A stretch of DNA of 64,000 nt from NCBI GenBank assembly GCA_947258375.1, contig CAMYIJ010000002.1, forward strand, positions 3,164 through 67,163. The letters are read 5' to 3'. The stretch is from an uncultured Acidimicrobiaceae bacterium. Lineage in GTDB: Bacteria; Actinomycetota; Acidimicrobiia; Spongiisociales; UBA5794. Under the pieces are notes generated by a model that saw only the letters and a program-made list of their open reading frames with translations, did not search any database and was not told the origin of the DNA. Shown here in pieces: positions 27,850-36,936 of the stretch (the first letter of the stretch is position 1; each line of letters starts with the position of its first letter). The translations under genes and the position numbers were made by a program.

Positions 27850-29366
27850 CGTGATTCTCCAATCTTGGCGCCGGTGTCCGCGACCCGGCGCAGCAGCGGC
27901 GACGGGCGGTAGCGCGTTTCGCCATAGAAATCCGCCATGTGGTCCAGAACCTCGACCACGCGGGCTGTTCCGAATCGCTCCGCCCAGCCAAGCGGCCCGA
28001 TCGGGTAGTTGGTACCGAGGCGCATTGCCGTGTCGATGTCCTCGGCGGTGGCGATTCCTCGAAGCACGGTGTCGGCAGCGACCGAAGCCAGCTGCGCCAT
28101 GATCCTGAGAAGCACGAGCCCCGGACTGTCACCGACCCGGCGAGCCTCGAGGCCGGCGGCGGCCAGCACCGCGGCAGCCGCGCCTAACGCCGAATCGTCG
28201 GTGCCCGCGATCGCAACGGCCGAGGCCGTCGGCCAGTCGAGCACCTCGTCCATAGCCACCACAACCAGATCGGGGATCAGCGGGTCGAACCGACTGGCAG
28301 GACGTCCATCACTCGGCCACAGGATCGTCGTGCCGAAAGCGATACCGGCAGCGGGGCCATAGCCCACAGTCACTTTGACCCCTCCGGCAGTCAGCCGGTC
28401 GACGAGGCCGGCCAGTTCGCCTCCCGAACCGTGCACTATCACGCTGTCGACTTCGCCGTCGGCCGGCACGACGCGAGGCGCGACAACAGGATCATCTGCG
28501 GTGTAGTTGTAGAAGCCGCGGCCGGTTTTGCGGCCGAGGCGGCCGGCGTCGACGAGTTGTTGCTGGATTTGATTCGGGGCAAACCTCGGGTCGTGGAATG
28601 TCTGGCTATAGACCGACTTCGAGACTGCCAGGTTGACGTCGAGGCCCACCAGGTCCATCAGTGCGAATGGGCCCATGCGGAATCCGCCGGCACCCATCAC
28701 GATGCCATCGATCTCAGCCGGCGTTGCCACGTTTTCCTCCACCGCGCGCAACGCCTCGCCGTAGAAGGGCCGGGCCACCCGATTGACAATGAAGCCGGGC
28801 GTTGAGGCGGCACGGACGGCGGTCTTGCCCCATGCCCGGGCGAGGGCGGTCAACGAATCGAGCACGTCCGAGGTCGAATCGGCTCCGGCCACGATCTCAA
28901 CTAGCGGCATGACGGGCGCCGGGTTGAAGAAGTGCATGCCGGCCACCTGCTGCGGGCGATCGAGGCCGGCGGCAATTGCCGTAACTGATAGTGACGACGT
29001 GTTGGTGGCGATAACGGCGTCGGCATCGATGATCTCCTCTACCCGCCGGAGAAGGGCGATCTTGGCATCCAGGTCCTCGATAATCGCCTCGATCACCAAC
29101 ACGGCATCGCCCATACCCGAGACATCCGGGCTGTACTCGATGCGATCCCCGATTGCGGCCGCTTCGCCGGAGTCGAGTCGACCCTTTTCTACATCGCGGG
29201 CCAGGAACCGACTCATCTCGGCTTGGGCCGACTCCAGAGCTGCCGCGCTGACATCGTTGAGGATCACACGATGGCCGGCACCGGCAGCGATACGAGCTAT
29301 ACCGCGCCCCATCGTGCCGGAGCCGAGCACAACGACAAGCGATCCGGCCGGGAAACGCGCGCTCAT
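27846..29366 (-). CDS. paaH: 3-hydroxyacyl-CoA dehydrogenase, PaaH-like (two dehydrogenase domains)
   Basis: 506 aa from the ATG at 29366 (ATGA overlap with the TetR stop). The NAD-binding motif VVVLGSGTMGRGIARIAAGAG opens the protein. The core includes HFFNPAPVMPLVEIVAG and ends near residue 300 with PNQIQQQLVDAGRLGRKTGRGFYNY; a second, shorter C-terminal dehydrogenase domain follows (GTNYPIGPLGWAERFG). This double layout and length match PaaH/PaaC, which oxidises 3-hydroxyadipyl-CoA. Some residues between 320 and 420 are divergent. Confidence 0.88.
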   Translation of the reverse strand: MSARFPAGSLVVVLGSGTMGRGIARIAAGAGHRVILNDVSAAALESAQAEMSRFLARDVEKGRLDSGEAAAIGDRIEYSPDVSGMGDAVLVIEAIIEDLDAKIALLRRVEEIIDADAVIATNTSSLSVTAIAAGLDRPQQVAGMHFFNPAPVMPLVEIVAGADSTSDVLDSLTALARAWGKTAVRAASTPGFIVNRVARPFYGEALRAVEENVATPAEIDGIVMGAGGFRMGPFALMDLVGLDVNLAVSKSVYSQTFHDPRFAPNQIQQQLVDAGRLGRKTGRGFYNYTADDPVVAPRVVPADGEVDSVIVHGSGGELAGLVDRLTAGGVKVTVGYGPAAGIAFGTTILWPSDGRPASRFDPLIPDLVVVAMDEVLDWPTASAVAIAGTDDSALGAAAAVLAAAGLEARRVGDSPGLVLLRIMAQLASVAADTVLRGIATAEDIDTAMRLGTNYPIGPLGWAERFGTARVVEVLDHMADFYGETRYRPSPLLRRVADTGAKIGESR

Positions 29367-29929
29367 TGCAGACCGTCCATCACGAAGGCCACCATCGCGT
29401 CGGCTATCTCTTCGGGGCTCTGGGCACCGCTCCGGCGATACCACCGGGTGAGCGCGTTGAGAACAGAGAGCACGAGGATCGATGCCAACGCAGGGTTCTG
29501 ATCACGGAATGCTCCGCGCGCCACGCCTTCCGCGATCACCTCCCGGAACGTCTCTTCGTACCTGTCGCGCAGAATGACGATCGCGGTGCGGCCGTCGGCG
29601 GGTAGGAACCGGGCCTCATTCAGGAACGTTGCACTCTGCTCCTGATTCGAGGTGATGATGTCCACGTGTCCCCGCACGAGAGCCGCCACCTTCTCTGCCG
29701 GCGGCCGGTCGCTGGCGGCGACGGAGTCGGCCAGAGCTTGAAACAGGGCGGCGCCGCGCTGGACCACCTCGATCAGCAACTGTTCCTTGCTTTCGACATG
29801 GCTGTAGAGCGAGGAACCGAGCAGGCCGAGCTCGTCGCCGAGATCCCGCATGGAAGTGCCGTGGAACCCACGGGCCGCGAACAGGCGACCGGCGGCCTGC
29901 ACCACGTCTTCCCTGCTGCGGGTTGTCAC
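29363..29929 (-). CDS. TetR family repressor heading the paa/liv operon
   Basis: 188 aa from the GTG at 29929, which has GGGAGG about 5 nt upstream; a TTG at 29953 is in frame but less likely. The N-terminal HTH is clear (SREDVVQAAGRLFAARGFHG, then SLYSHVESKEQLL). The C-terminal ligand domain (ATFLNEARFLPADGR) resembles TetR proteins that sense acyl-CoA esters, such as PaaR or KstR2 types. It overlaps paaH by 4 bp. A palindromic operator lies just upstream, so it probably represses itself and the operon until an acyl-CoA intermediate appears. Confidence 0.88.
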   Translation of the reverse strand: MTTRSREDVVQAAGRLFAARGFHGTSMRDLGDELGLLGSSLYSHVESKEQLLIEVVQRGAALFQALADSVAASDRPPAEKVAALVRGHVDIITSNQEQSATFLNEARFLPADGRTAIVILRDRYEETFREVIAEGVARGAFRDQNPALASILVLSVLNALTRWYRRSGAQSPEEIADAMVAFVMDGLQ

Positions 29930-29964
29930 TTGTTCCTCCCGGCGTGTGCCCAAACGCCCCGACG

Positions 29965-29982
29965 AACGAACGATTGTTCGTT
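29965..29982. promoter_or_regulatory. Palindromic TetR operator upstream of the paa/liv regulon
   Basis: AACGAAC (29965-29971) and GTTCGTT (29976-29982) are perfect inverted arms around a 4-bp centre, an 18-bp site typical of TetR dimers. It lies 35 bp before the TetR GTG, and 67 bp before the divergent HEAT-repeat gene, so it could affect both. Confidence 0.75.
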
Positions 29983-30049
29983 AGCCAGTTGCGGCACGTT
30001 ACTCAGCGCGACAGGCGGATCGCAACAAGTACCGGCCTACGATTCGCCA

Positions 30050-30616
30050 ATGCCCGATCCGCACGCCCTCGTCGCCAACCCCGCGGAATACCTCGGGGAC
30101 GCGGACGCGACCATCCGCCGACTCGCGGTCTCGGCCTGCTCGGGGAACGTCACCGCGCAGGTGGCGGTGATTCTGAAGCACATACTCGAAGCAGACGGTG
30201 ACGCTCGCGTCAGGGCCGAAGCCGCCGAAGTCCTCGCCGAGATCGGCGGGCCCGCTCTCGAAGCTCTGCTGCAGGCGGCGTCCGACAACAGCGGCATCGT
30301 CCGCGAAGCCGTGGCTACGGGCTTCGGGGAGCTGGCCGATCGCACCACGCTCCCCTGGCTTCTGGATGCCGCCGCCAATGACACAGAGAAGCTGGTTCGG
30401 GAAGCTGCCGTGGCGGCGCTAGGCGCAATCGGCGACGAACGGGCCGTGCCCCTCCTACTGGATCTCGTCGTGACTGGACCGCCCCAGGTGAGGCGCCGGT
30501 GCGTCGTCGCTCTTTCGGTATTCGACGGCCCCGAGATCGAAGCCGCGATCCGCGCCGCTCGCGACGACCGCAACCCCATGGTCCGCGAAGCCGCCGAAAT
30601 GGTTATCGGGCGCTAG
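30050..30616 (+). CDS. HEAT-repeat protein
   Basis: 188 aa from the ATG at 30050. Upstream in-frame sequence is antisense to tetR and is excluded. It consists of about five HEAT/PBS-lyase-type repeats of roughly 31 residues (for example VRAEAAEVLAEIGGPALEAL, VREAVATGFGELADRTTLPW, VREAAVAALGAIGDERAVPL). Such alpha-solenoids bind other proteins; no catalytic residues are seen. The gene is divergent from the paa/liv operon and its last codon abuts a palindromic mosaic element. Confidence 0.85.
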   Translation: MPDPHALVANPAEYLGDADATIRRLAVSACSGNVTAQVAVILKHILEADGDARVRAEAAEVLAEIGGPALEALLQAASDNSGIVREAVATGFGELADRTTLPWLLDAAANDTEKLVREAAVAALGAIGDERAVPLLLDLVVTGPPQVRRRCVVALSVFDGPEIEAAIRAARDDRNPMVREAAEMVIGR

Positions 30617-30918
30617 CGGGAACGCAGCAGGCGTTCCTTTCGAGTTCTGCCTTCGCCAGAACTCGTGGGAGCGTGGATCGCGGCCAACCGCGCTATGTGT
30701 CCCTCCGGAGGGGGGGGAAGGGACCCGCCGCAGGCGGGTAGGGGGGCGCGTCGCGTGAGGTGAATCCCGGTAAGAGGTGGTTCGAGTGGCAAGGGGAAGT
30801 GAGACCCATAGCCGGGAACCAGGGCGAGCACGCGCCCCCATCGGCGCCGGAGGCGCCACTTCCCCCTCCGGGGGAAGACACAAGGTGGGTCCGCCCAATC
30901 GCCGTGTTGTCCGACCGG
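30617..30918. repeat. Intergenic palindromic mosaic element, copy A
   Basis: Fills the 302-bp gap between the converging HEAT and amidase genes. It holds hairpin modules: GGAACGC/GGCGTTCC (30619-30638), GAGTTCTG/CAGAACTC (30641-30664), then an outer inverted pair TGTGTCCCTCCGGAGG (30697 on) and CTTCCCCCTCCGGGGGAAG (30859 on) with AGGGGGGCGCG/CGCGCCCCC inside. Much of it recurs at 41496-41816, including the 3' end GTTGTCCGACCGGCT. No open frame with coding character is seen. Confidence 0.8.
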
Positions 30919-32319
30919 CTAGGGACGTCGCTTCCACACTTCCGTCGCGGATTCAAAAGCCTTGGCGATGCGGAGGAGGCCGAGGTCGTCGCCCGGCCTG
31001 CCGACCAGCTGCAGGCCAACCGGAAGACCCTCCGGTGTGAACCCGGCGGGAACTGAGATGGCCGGGCATCCCATGACAGTTACGTCGCTACAAGCCCTCA
31101 TCCAGTCGATGTAGCTCGCCATCACTACCCCGTCGACATCCCTCACCCAATCGATCGTGACATCGAACGGAGCCACCTGGACGGTGGGGCAGGCCAGCAC
31201 GTCGTATTGGCCGAAGAACTCCTGCACCCGGTGGAATAGCTCTCCGTGCTTTCTCGAAGCGACGGCGTAATCGGTCAACGGCCTGCGGCGGGCTTCCTCG
31301 ATGTTCCAGCGAATCGTGTCCTTGAGCTGGTCACGGTGACTGTCATACAGTTCGCCGAGTCCCACCTCGAACTCACAGGCCCGCAGCACCTGGAACACCT
31401 CGGGCGCGTCCGTCAGGTCGGGCACATCCTCCACTACCTGCCACCCGAGGTCCGCGAACACCCCGGGCACGCTCTCCAAGGCCGTACTCACCGCCGCGGC
31501 AATCGGCAGCCCGCCCACGGTCGGCGCCCACGCCACCTTGACCTCACCGGAATCGAGCTCCAACGGCGCGGCAAACATCGTGGGAGGCTCGTGCCGGCTG
31601 GTCGGACACCGCGGATCAGCTCCCGCTATTGCCTGAAGGAGCAAGGCGATGTCACCCACAGTGCGGGCCATCGGGCCTGAAACCAGCAACGTAGACCAGG
31701 GCGTGAGGCTCGGATGAGTCGGCACGCGCCCGGGAGAGGGCCGCAGTCCAACGACGTTGCAAAACGACGCCGGGTTGCGCAGCGAACCGCCCACGTCGCT
31801 GCCGTCTGCGATCGGGATCATGCCGCTGGCCAGCGCCGCCGCGGCGCCGCCGCTCGATCCGCCGACCGTCTTTGTGAGGTCATACGGATTGCGAGTTGCG
31901 CCGAACACCGGGTTGAACGTTTGCGATCCGGCGCCAAACTCGGGGATGTTCGTCTTTCCGATCGTGACCGCACCAGCTTGCTGCAGGCGATCGACGATGA
32001 GCGCGCTTGCGTCGGGCACTCGATTGGCATATATCGGCGAGCCGCTCGTCGTGCGGATCCCGGCCGTATCCACAGAGTCCTTGTGGGCGATAGGGAGGCC
32101 GTCGAGAACGCCGCCGACTTCGCCAAGGGTATGGCGATCGTCCGCGGCGCGCGCCGCGGCCTCTGCGATCTCTGGTGCGAGCGTCACGATGGCATTGATG
32201 TCGCCGTTGACTTCGTCGATACGATCTAGGTGGGCCGCCAGGAGCTCCCGCGCCGAAAGCTCCCCGGATCGGAGCAGGGCTACCTGTTCGGTGGCGGGCT
32301 TGAACAGTAATTCGTCCAT
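30919..32319 (-). CDS. Amidase signature family hydrolase
   Basis: 466 aa. The amidase signature catalytic triad is complete: Lys80 (AHKDS), cis-Ser155 (GGSSGG) and Ser179 (GSDVGGSLRNP), with the 75 and 24 residue spacings of the family. The ligand pocket is not diagnostic. It could be an aliphatic or aryl amidase, or an aminoacylamide hydrolase. It is not GatA, since gatB/gatC are absent here and the surrounding motifs differ. It is a lone minus-strand gene, with DUF4328 upstream at a 20-bp gap. Confidence 0.9.
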   Translation of the reverse strand: MDELLFKPATEQVALLRSGELSARELLAAHLDRIDEVNGDINAIVTLAPEIAEAAARAADDRHTLGEVGGVLDGLPIAHKDSVDTAGIRTTSGSPIYANRVPDASALIVDRLQQAGAVTIGKTNIPEFGAGSQTFNPVFGATRNPYDLTKTVGGSSGGAAAALASGMIPIADGSDVGGSLRNPASFCNVVGLRPSPGRVPTHPSLTPWSTLLVSGPMARTVGDIALLLQAIAGADPRCPTSRHEPPTMFAAPLELDSGEVKVAWAPTVGGLPIAAAVSTALESVPGVFADLGWQVVEDVPDLTDAPEVFQVLRACEFEVGLGELYDSHRDQLKDTIRWNIEEARRRPLTDYAVASRKHGELFHRVQEFFGQYDVLACPTVQVAPFDVTIDWVRDVDGVVMASYIDWMRACSDVTVMGCPAISVPAGFTPEGLPVGLQLVGRPGDDLGLLRIAKAFESATEVWKRRP

Positions 32320-32339
32320 AGGGCGAGGCTAGCTGCGGC

Positions 32340-33176
32340 CTAGGTGTCGGTCCGGCTCGCTTCCGCTATCGACCGGCCGAGCCGGGCACCGGCCTCGATC
32401 TGGCGGGCCGTCAGCGCCCTGATCACCATCACCGCCAGCACCAACTCCGGCAGTTCCATCAGGTCGAGCGCCAAATAGCGGTCGACCACTGATCGAAGTT
32501 CTTCCAGGTTCTCCGGATCCTGGGTTGACCGGAAGATCGCCGACCCCAGTCGGGATGTCACGACGTAGGCCACCCACCACCACAAATAGAAGCGCGGAGG
32601 GTCTCCGACGCTGCCGGTTCCCGGCACAGGATCTGACTTCCGCCACAGGTCGCGGATAACCTGAAACGGCCGGAAGAGATTGAGAATCGGCACCAGCCAT
32701 CCCCAGAAAATCCAGGCCGGACGGTATTCAGGCTTGCGGCCGAGGGCGATCGTGTTCTGGCGAAGCCGGCGCATCCAGAACAACCACGTGATTGCGATGA
32801 CGAGGGCTCCTATCAGGTCCAACACGTCGGAGAAGGCGTAGGCGTTTTCGAGATCAATGACGTCCTGGTACGTGCCGGTATAGGTGTCGTTGTTCAGCGC
32901 TACGACGGCCGCGCGATACCTCAATCCGGTGTAGATGGAAAACGCGAAGGCGACGGCGAGATAGAGCAAGCCGAGAAACGCGAAAGTGCCGAGGCCCCGC
33001 GGTGATTTGAAGGCTTCGGGGCGCGCCGCTGCCAGCTGGATCCTGGCCGCGGTGGGGTCAATAGCGGGCGGCCCTCCACGATCCAGAGCCAGCGAGCAAC
33101 CTCTGCGGTGCTCTGGAAACTTGCGGCGGCACTCCGTGCAAGGCTGCATGTGGTGGCTGGGCAGATCCGACTGCAT
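32340..33176 (-). CDS. DUF4328 domain membrane protein with N-terminal Cys-rich segment
   Basis: 278 aa. The first 30 residues carry CTECRRKFPEHRRGC, a possible small zinc site. Four or so membrane helices follow (about 65-85, 115-135, 155-180, 200-225). The block PAWIFWGWLVPILNLFRPFQ is typical of DUF4328. Function is unknown. The ATG at 33176 was kept; a second Met lies nine codons on. It probably shares a transcript with the amidase gene 20 bp downstream. Confidence 0.8.
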   Translation of the reverse strand: MQSDLPSHHMQPCTECRRKFPEHRRGCSLALDRGGPPAIDPTAARIQLAAARPEAFKSPRGLGTFAFLGLLYLAVAFAFSIYTGLRYRAAVVALNNDTYTGTYQDVIDLENAYAFSDVLDLIGALVIAITWLFWMRRLRQNTIALGRKPEYRPAWIFWGWLVPILNLFRPFQVIRDLWRKSDPVPGTGSVGDPPRFYLWWWVAYVVTSRLGSAIFRSTQDPENLEELRSVVDRYLALDLMELPELVLAVMVIRALTARQIEAGARLGRSIAEASRTDT

Positions 33177-33229
33177 TCACAGAGCATCGGACACAGACGG
33201 CACAGACTGAAACCGCATCCGCCTCAGGA

Positions 33230-33694
33230 CTACTCGTCGGTGTGCTCCAGGTCCTCGCGGACCCACTCGGAACCACCAGGCCAGTGCTCCTTCTTCCAGA
33301 TCGGTGCCCGCTTCTTCAGCTCATCGATCACATACCGAGCTCCGACGAAGGCGTCCTCCCGATGCGCCGAGCTCGCCGCCACGACGACGCTGATCTCGCC
33401 GACGACCAGGCTGCCCACCCTGTGCAGCGCCGCCACCTTGTGCAGCGGCCACTGCTGCCGGGCGTCGGCGACCACATCGGCAATCTTCGGCTCGACAACT
33501 CCCTCGTAGGCCTCGTATTCGAGATGGGTGACCCCGGTCTTGCCGGGAGCGTGATCCCGGACCGCACCGAGGAAGACCACCGTGGCCCCACTCGCGGGTG
33601 TTCCAACGAAGGCTGCTGCTGCCGCCACATCGAGGGGATCCGCCACCACCTCTATCCAATCGTCGGACCGTTCAGGTTGCTCGTCTGTTGCCAT
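33230..33694 (-). CDS. moaE: Molybdopterin synthase catalytic subunit MoaE
   Basis: 154 aa. The family pattern VVFLGAVRDHAPGKTGVTHLEYEAY near residues 39-63 and the C-terminal lysine-rich active-site loop ELKKRAPIWKKEHW are present. MoaE with MoaD inserts sulfur to form molybdopterin. No moaD, moaC or other cofactor genes are near, so the partner is encoded elsewhere. It is transcribed away from the HtrA-type protease gene. Confidence 0.92.
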   Translation of the reverse strand: MATDEQPERSDDWIEVVADPLDVAAAAAFVGTPASGATVVFLGAVRDHAPGKTGVTHLEYEAYEGVVEPKIADVVADARQQWPLHKVAALHRVGSLVVGEISVVVAASSAHREDAFVGARYVIDELKKRAPIWKKEHWPGGSEWVREDLEHTDE

Positions 33695-33776
33695 ACAATC
33701 CTCTTAGCCAACTCATATGTTTGGGCGCTTAGCTACGTAGACCATTGAAACAGTTCGCGGTCAAGGAAAGAACCTC

Positions 33777-35243
33777 GTGAGTGACTTTATAGACGATCCG
33801 GAGCCACCAAATCCAGCTCCCTCCCCGGACCCGCTCTGGACCCGAGAATTCACTTCAGAGCAGGCAGCCGGTCCCGGACCCGATCCGGCGCCGCCTGAGC
33901 CGCCGCGCCCGCCGGTTGACGCCGATCGGCCGCACGTTGAACACTATCGACAGACGGCTCCAACTGATCGAGCGGTCCGGCCTATCGAGCCGGTTGCGCC
34001 GGGATTCGCCGCCGCCCCCCGCACTGTGGAACCGGTCGAACCGCCACCCAGAACGCACTACTACCCCGCTCCCCAGCCCGTCCAGAATCCGCCCAAACCC
34101 GCACGATGGCCTTTGGCGCTGCTTGCATTCGCCAGCGGGCTCGTTGGGGCGCTGCTCGTTGGTGGCGGGCTCTTCTTGACGGGCGTCTTCGACGATCCTC
34201 CCCCGACTACGACCGCGGCGCCGGTAGCGGTTACCGCCCCACCCGGGACTATCGCCGTTCGCGAGGCAGTCGTGCCTACCGACGAGATCCCGACCGACCA
34301 AGACAATGTCGCCTCGGCGGTCGGCCGCAAGGTCAGGCCGTCGATAGTGACGGTCGAAATCGGATCCGGTGACCCCACAGGCAACTTCGGCCGGTTCGGT
34401 TCCGGCTCCGGAGTGGTATTCCGAGAGGACGGACTGATCCTCACCAACCATCACGTCATCGACGGAGCCACAACCGACTCCACGAGTGCTCGGGTCATCC
34501 TCCAGGACGGGCGCATCTATGCCGCCACGATCATGGGCAGCGATGAGCTGACCGATCTGGCGGTGCTCAAGATCGAGGCAACCGACCTCCCGGCGATCGA
34601 GTTCGGATCGACGATCGACCTCCAGATAGGCGATCGCGCCATCGCAGTCGGCAACCCGCTTGGCCTCGATGGCGGAGCCTCACTCACTGTCGGCGTGGTT
34701 TCTGCATTCGACCGCGAAGTGGTCGTCGGCCCCGACAGCCGCCTCTTCAACATGCTCCAGACCGACGCCCCGATCACCAACGGCTCGAGCGGCGGGGCTC
34801 TCGTCGATGCCGAGGGAAAACTGATCGGAATCACTACGGCCATCGGTGTGAGTGAGTCCGGCGCCGAGGGCATCGGCTTCGCCACCCCCGTCGAGGTAGT
34901 CAACCGGATCTCAGACCAGATCATCGAAACCGGCGATGTGGCTCATGCCTTTCTCGGGGTATCGCTGCGCACCAGCTTTGTGATCCAGGAGGATGGAGCG
35001 GCCGTCCCCAACGGCGCGGTTGTGGTCGGGTTCGCAGAAGGGGTATCGGCCGCCGAGCAGGCAGGCGTCGAAGTCGACGACGTGATTGTCGGATGGAACG
35101 GCAATGAAGTGAGCATCGAGAACGACCTCATCAACGGGATCAGGGCATCGGCGGTCGGAGAGACCGTCACCCTCACCGTCAACCGCGGCGGCGAGATCCT
35201 GACCTATGAGGTTGTGCTCGGCGAGCGTCCCGAAGGGGTCTAA
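33777..35243 (+). CDS. HtrA/DegP-like S1C serine protease with PDZ domain, membrane-anchored
   Basis: 488 aa from a GTG. A proline-rich cytoplasmic region (1-110) precedes one membrane helix (about 111-135). The trypsin-like domain follows with catalytic His226 (LTNHHVIDG), Asp260 (DELTDLAVLK) and Ser338 (TNGSSGGALVD). A PDZ domain closes the protein (about 390-480, GVSAAEQAGVEVDDVIVGWN). It is a typical actinobacterial envelope quality-control protease. The next gene begins 36 bp later. Confidence 0.92.
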   Translation: MSDFIDDPEPPNPAPSPDPLWTREFTSEQAAGPGPDPAPPEPPRPPVDADRPHVEHYRQTAPTDRAVRPIEPVAPGFAAAPRTVEPVEPPPRTHYYPAPQPVQNPPKPARWPLALLAFASGLVGALLVGGGLFLTGVFDDPPPTTTAAPVAVTAPPGTIAVREAVVPTDEIPTDQDNVASAVGRKVRPSIVTVEIGSGDPTGNFGRFGSGSGVVFREDGLILTNHHVIDGATTDSTSARVILQDGRIYAATIMGSDELTDLAVLKIEATDLPAIEFGSTIDLQIGDRAIAVGNPLGLDGGASLTVGVVSAFDREVVVGPDSRLFNMLQTDAPITNGSSGGALVDAEGKLIGITTAIGVSESGAEGIGFATPVEVVNRISDQIIETGDVAHAFLGVSLRTSFVIQEDGAAVPNGAVVVGFAEGVSAAEQAGVEVDDVIVGWNGNEVSIENDLINGIRASAVGETVTLTVNRGGEILTYEVVLGERPEGV

Positions 35244-35279
35244 CCCGGATAGCTCGGCCCGCCCCGTACACTTCGGTTC

Positions 35280-36350
35280 ATGGAAGACAGCATCTTCGAT
35301 CGACTCTTCGAGCTGCTCCAGACGCCGGGGCCGGTGAACTGGAAGCTGGCCGACGAAGTCATCAAGTCGGTCGCCGGTGCCCCCCAACCCATCGAGCCCG
35401 GCATCGCCGAGGAATATCGTGAGCTGACACTGGCCGCCGAACTGCTGCTGGCGGACGCGGCCGGCCTGTCGGTTCCGTCGGCTGCACAGATGCACCCCGT
35501 CGACCAGTCCACGTGGGCCAAGGAGAACTCGCAGAGCTTCCGCTATCTGGTCGAACCGTTGGCGATGAAGCTGTCCGGCTCGATGGGGGCCGCTTCTCCC
35601 CTGGCGGCTCTCGGCCCGGCGATGCTGGGAATGCAAGCAGGGTCCATGGTCGGGTTCATGGCGCAACGAGCCCTCGGCCAGTTCGATGCCGGCCTTCCTG
35701 CCCTCGACCACGCCGACCGCTACCTGATAGTTCCCAACGTCGAGGGATTCGCCGCCGAGAACGGCATCGACGGGCACCAGGTCCGGATGTGGGCCGCGAT
35801 CCGCGAGGTTGCCCATCACGCCATCGTCGAACGCGATTGGTATCGCGGCGCGTTCTTGAAGGCCGTCGACAACTTCTTCACCGGCCTCGAATTCGACCCA
35901 TCGGGGATGACCGAAATGCTCGGATCGATGCAGGACCCAGGCCAGCTCGAGGGCCTCCTCGAGGGGCCCGATGGTGTTGCCAACCTTCTTGGCATGAAGT
36001 CGGACCCCGAGAAGCTTGCGGAGCTCCAGGCGATCATCGCGATCACGGAGGGTTTCGGCGACTTCGTAGTTGCCCAGAGCGCCGCCACCACTCTGCCCGA
36101 CCTCGACCGGCTCGCCGAGGTCGCCGCCCGGCGTCGCGCCGAGACGCATCAGGGAGCCGAACTGCTCCAACAACTCGCCGGCCTCGATTTGCAGCGGCAT
36201 CGGGCGCGTGATGCGGCAGAGTTCTCCGCAGAGATCGCCCAGCGCTGGGGTGACGAAGCGCTCGACACGATGTGGCAGCAGCCGGAGAACCTGCCCTCCA
36301 TCGGCGAGTTGACCGATCCGGTCGGCTGGGCCGCCCGCGTGCTCCTCTAG
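35280..36350 (+). CDS. DUF2342 (zincin-like) protein lacking the first metal-binding histidine
   Basis: 356 aa, similar throughout to DUF2342/zinc-dependent metalloprotease-like proteins of actinobacteria (MAQRALGQFDAGLP, YLIVPNVEGF, VDNFFTGLEFDPSGM). In the family the helix normally carries an HExxH-type motif. Here it reads AIREVAHHAIVERDW, with Arg175 in place of the first His, while Glu176, His179 and His180 remain. This copy may bind metal differently or be inactive. Function of the family is uncertain. Confidence 0.8.
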   Translation: MEDSIFDRLFELLQTPGPVNWKLADEVIKSVAGAPQPIEPGIAEEYRELTLAAELLLADAAGLSVPSAAQMHPVDQSTWAKENSQSFRYLVEPLAMKLSGSMGAASPLAALGPAMLGMQAGSMVGFMAQRALGQFDAGLPALDHADRYLIVPNVEGFAAENGIDGHQVRMWAAIREVAHHAIVERDWYRGAFLKAVDNFFTGLEFDPSGMTEMLGSMQDPGQLEGLLEGPDGVANLLGMKSDPEKLAELQAIIAITEGFGDFVVAQSAATTLPDLDRLAEVAARRRAETHQGAELLQQLAGLDLQRHRARDAAEFSAEIAQRWGDEALDTMWQQPENLPSIGELTDPVGWAARVLL

Positions 36351-36429
36351 TTCCGCCCGCGCCGGCAAGGCTTCCCGCCTCGAGTCGTCGCTAGTCTGTG
36401 GCTCTCAGCCACCTCCAAGGAGATCAGCA

Positions 36430-36888
36430 ATGACTTTGTCCGTAGGCGATTCCGCTCCCGCATTCGAGCTCAACAACCAGGATCGGGAGTCTGTGAAACT
36501 CGACGATCTCAAGGGCCGCAAGTCATTGATCGTCTTCATCCCATTCCCGTTCACCGGGATCTGTGAGGGCGAGCTGTGCATGATTCGAGACAACATGTCC
36601 CGACTCGGCGACCTCGACGCCAACGTGGTCGCCATCAGCGTTCACGCCATACCCACCATCAAGAAGTGGGCCGAAGACAATCACTTCGGGTTCAGCGTCC
36701 TCAGCGACTACTGGCCCCATGGCGAAGTCGCCCAAGCGTACGGTGCCTTCAACGACACCGTAGGGGCCGCCAATCGTTACACGTTCGTGCTCGACGAGGA
36801 GGGGATCGTTCGGGAGATCATCCACACAGACTCGCTCGGAATCGCCCGCGAGTTCGACGCCTACACCGAGGCGCTGGCGGCGATCTAG
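36430..36888 (+). CDS. Peroxiredoxin (AhpE/Bcp-like)
   Basis: 152 aa with AAGGAG before the ATG. The peroxidatic site PFTGICEGELC has Cys45 plus Cys50; the second Cys five residues on is the arrangement of atypical two-Cys Bcp-type enzymes, though the surrounding sequence resembles AhpE. It reduces peroxides in the cytoplasm using a thiol donor. It precedes an acyl-CoA dehydrogenase by 48 bp. Confidence 0.92.
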   Translation: MTLSVGDSAPAFELNNQDRESVKLDDLKGRKSLIVFIPFPFTGICEGELCMIRDNMSRLGDLDANVVAISVHAIPTIKKWAEDNHFGFSVLSDYWPHGEVAQAYGAFNDTVGAANRYTFVLDEEGIVREIIHTDSLGIAREFDAYTEALAAI

Positions 36889-36936
36889 TGGTCTAAAACT
36901 CAAAACGCGTCCATCCATGTAGGTCAGGAGGCCATC

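Noticed and set aside
34911..36368. Minus-strand open frame (485 codons) opposite the HtrA end and the DUF2342 gene
   Set aside because: Antisense shadow in GC-rich DNA; the plus-strand genes have recognisable domains.
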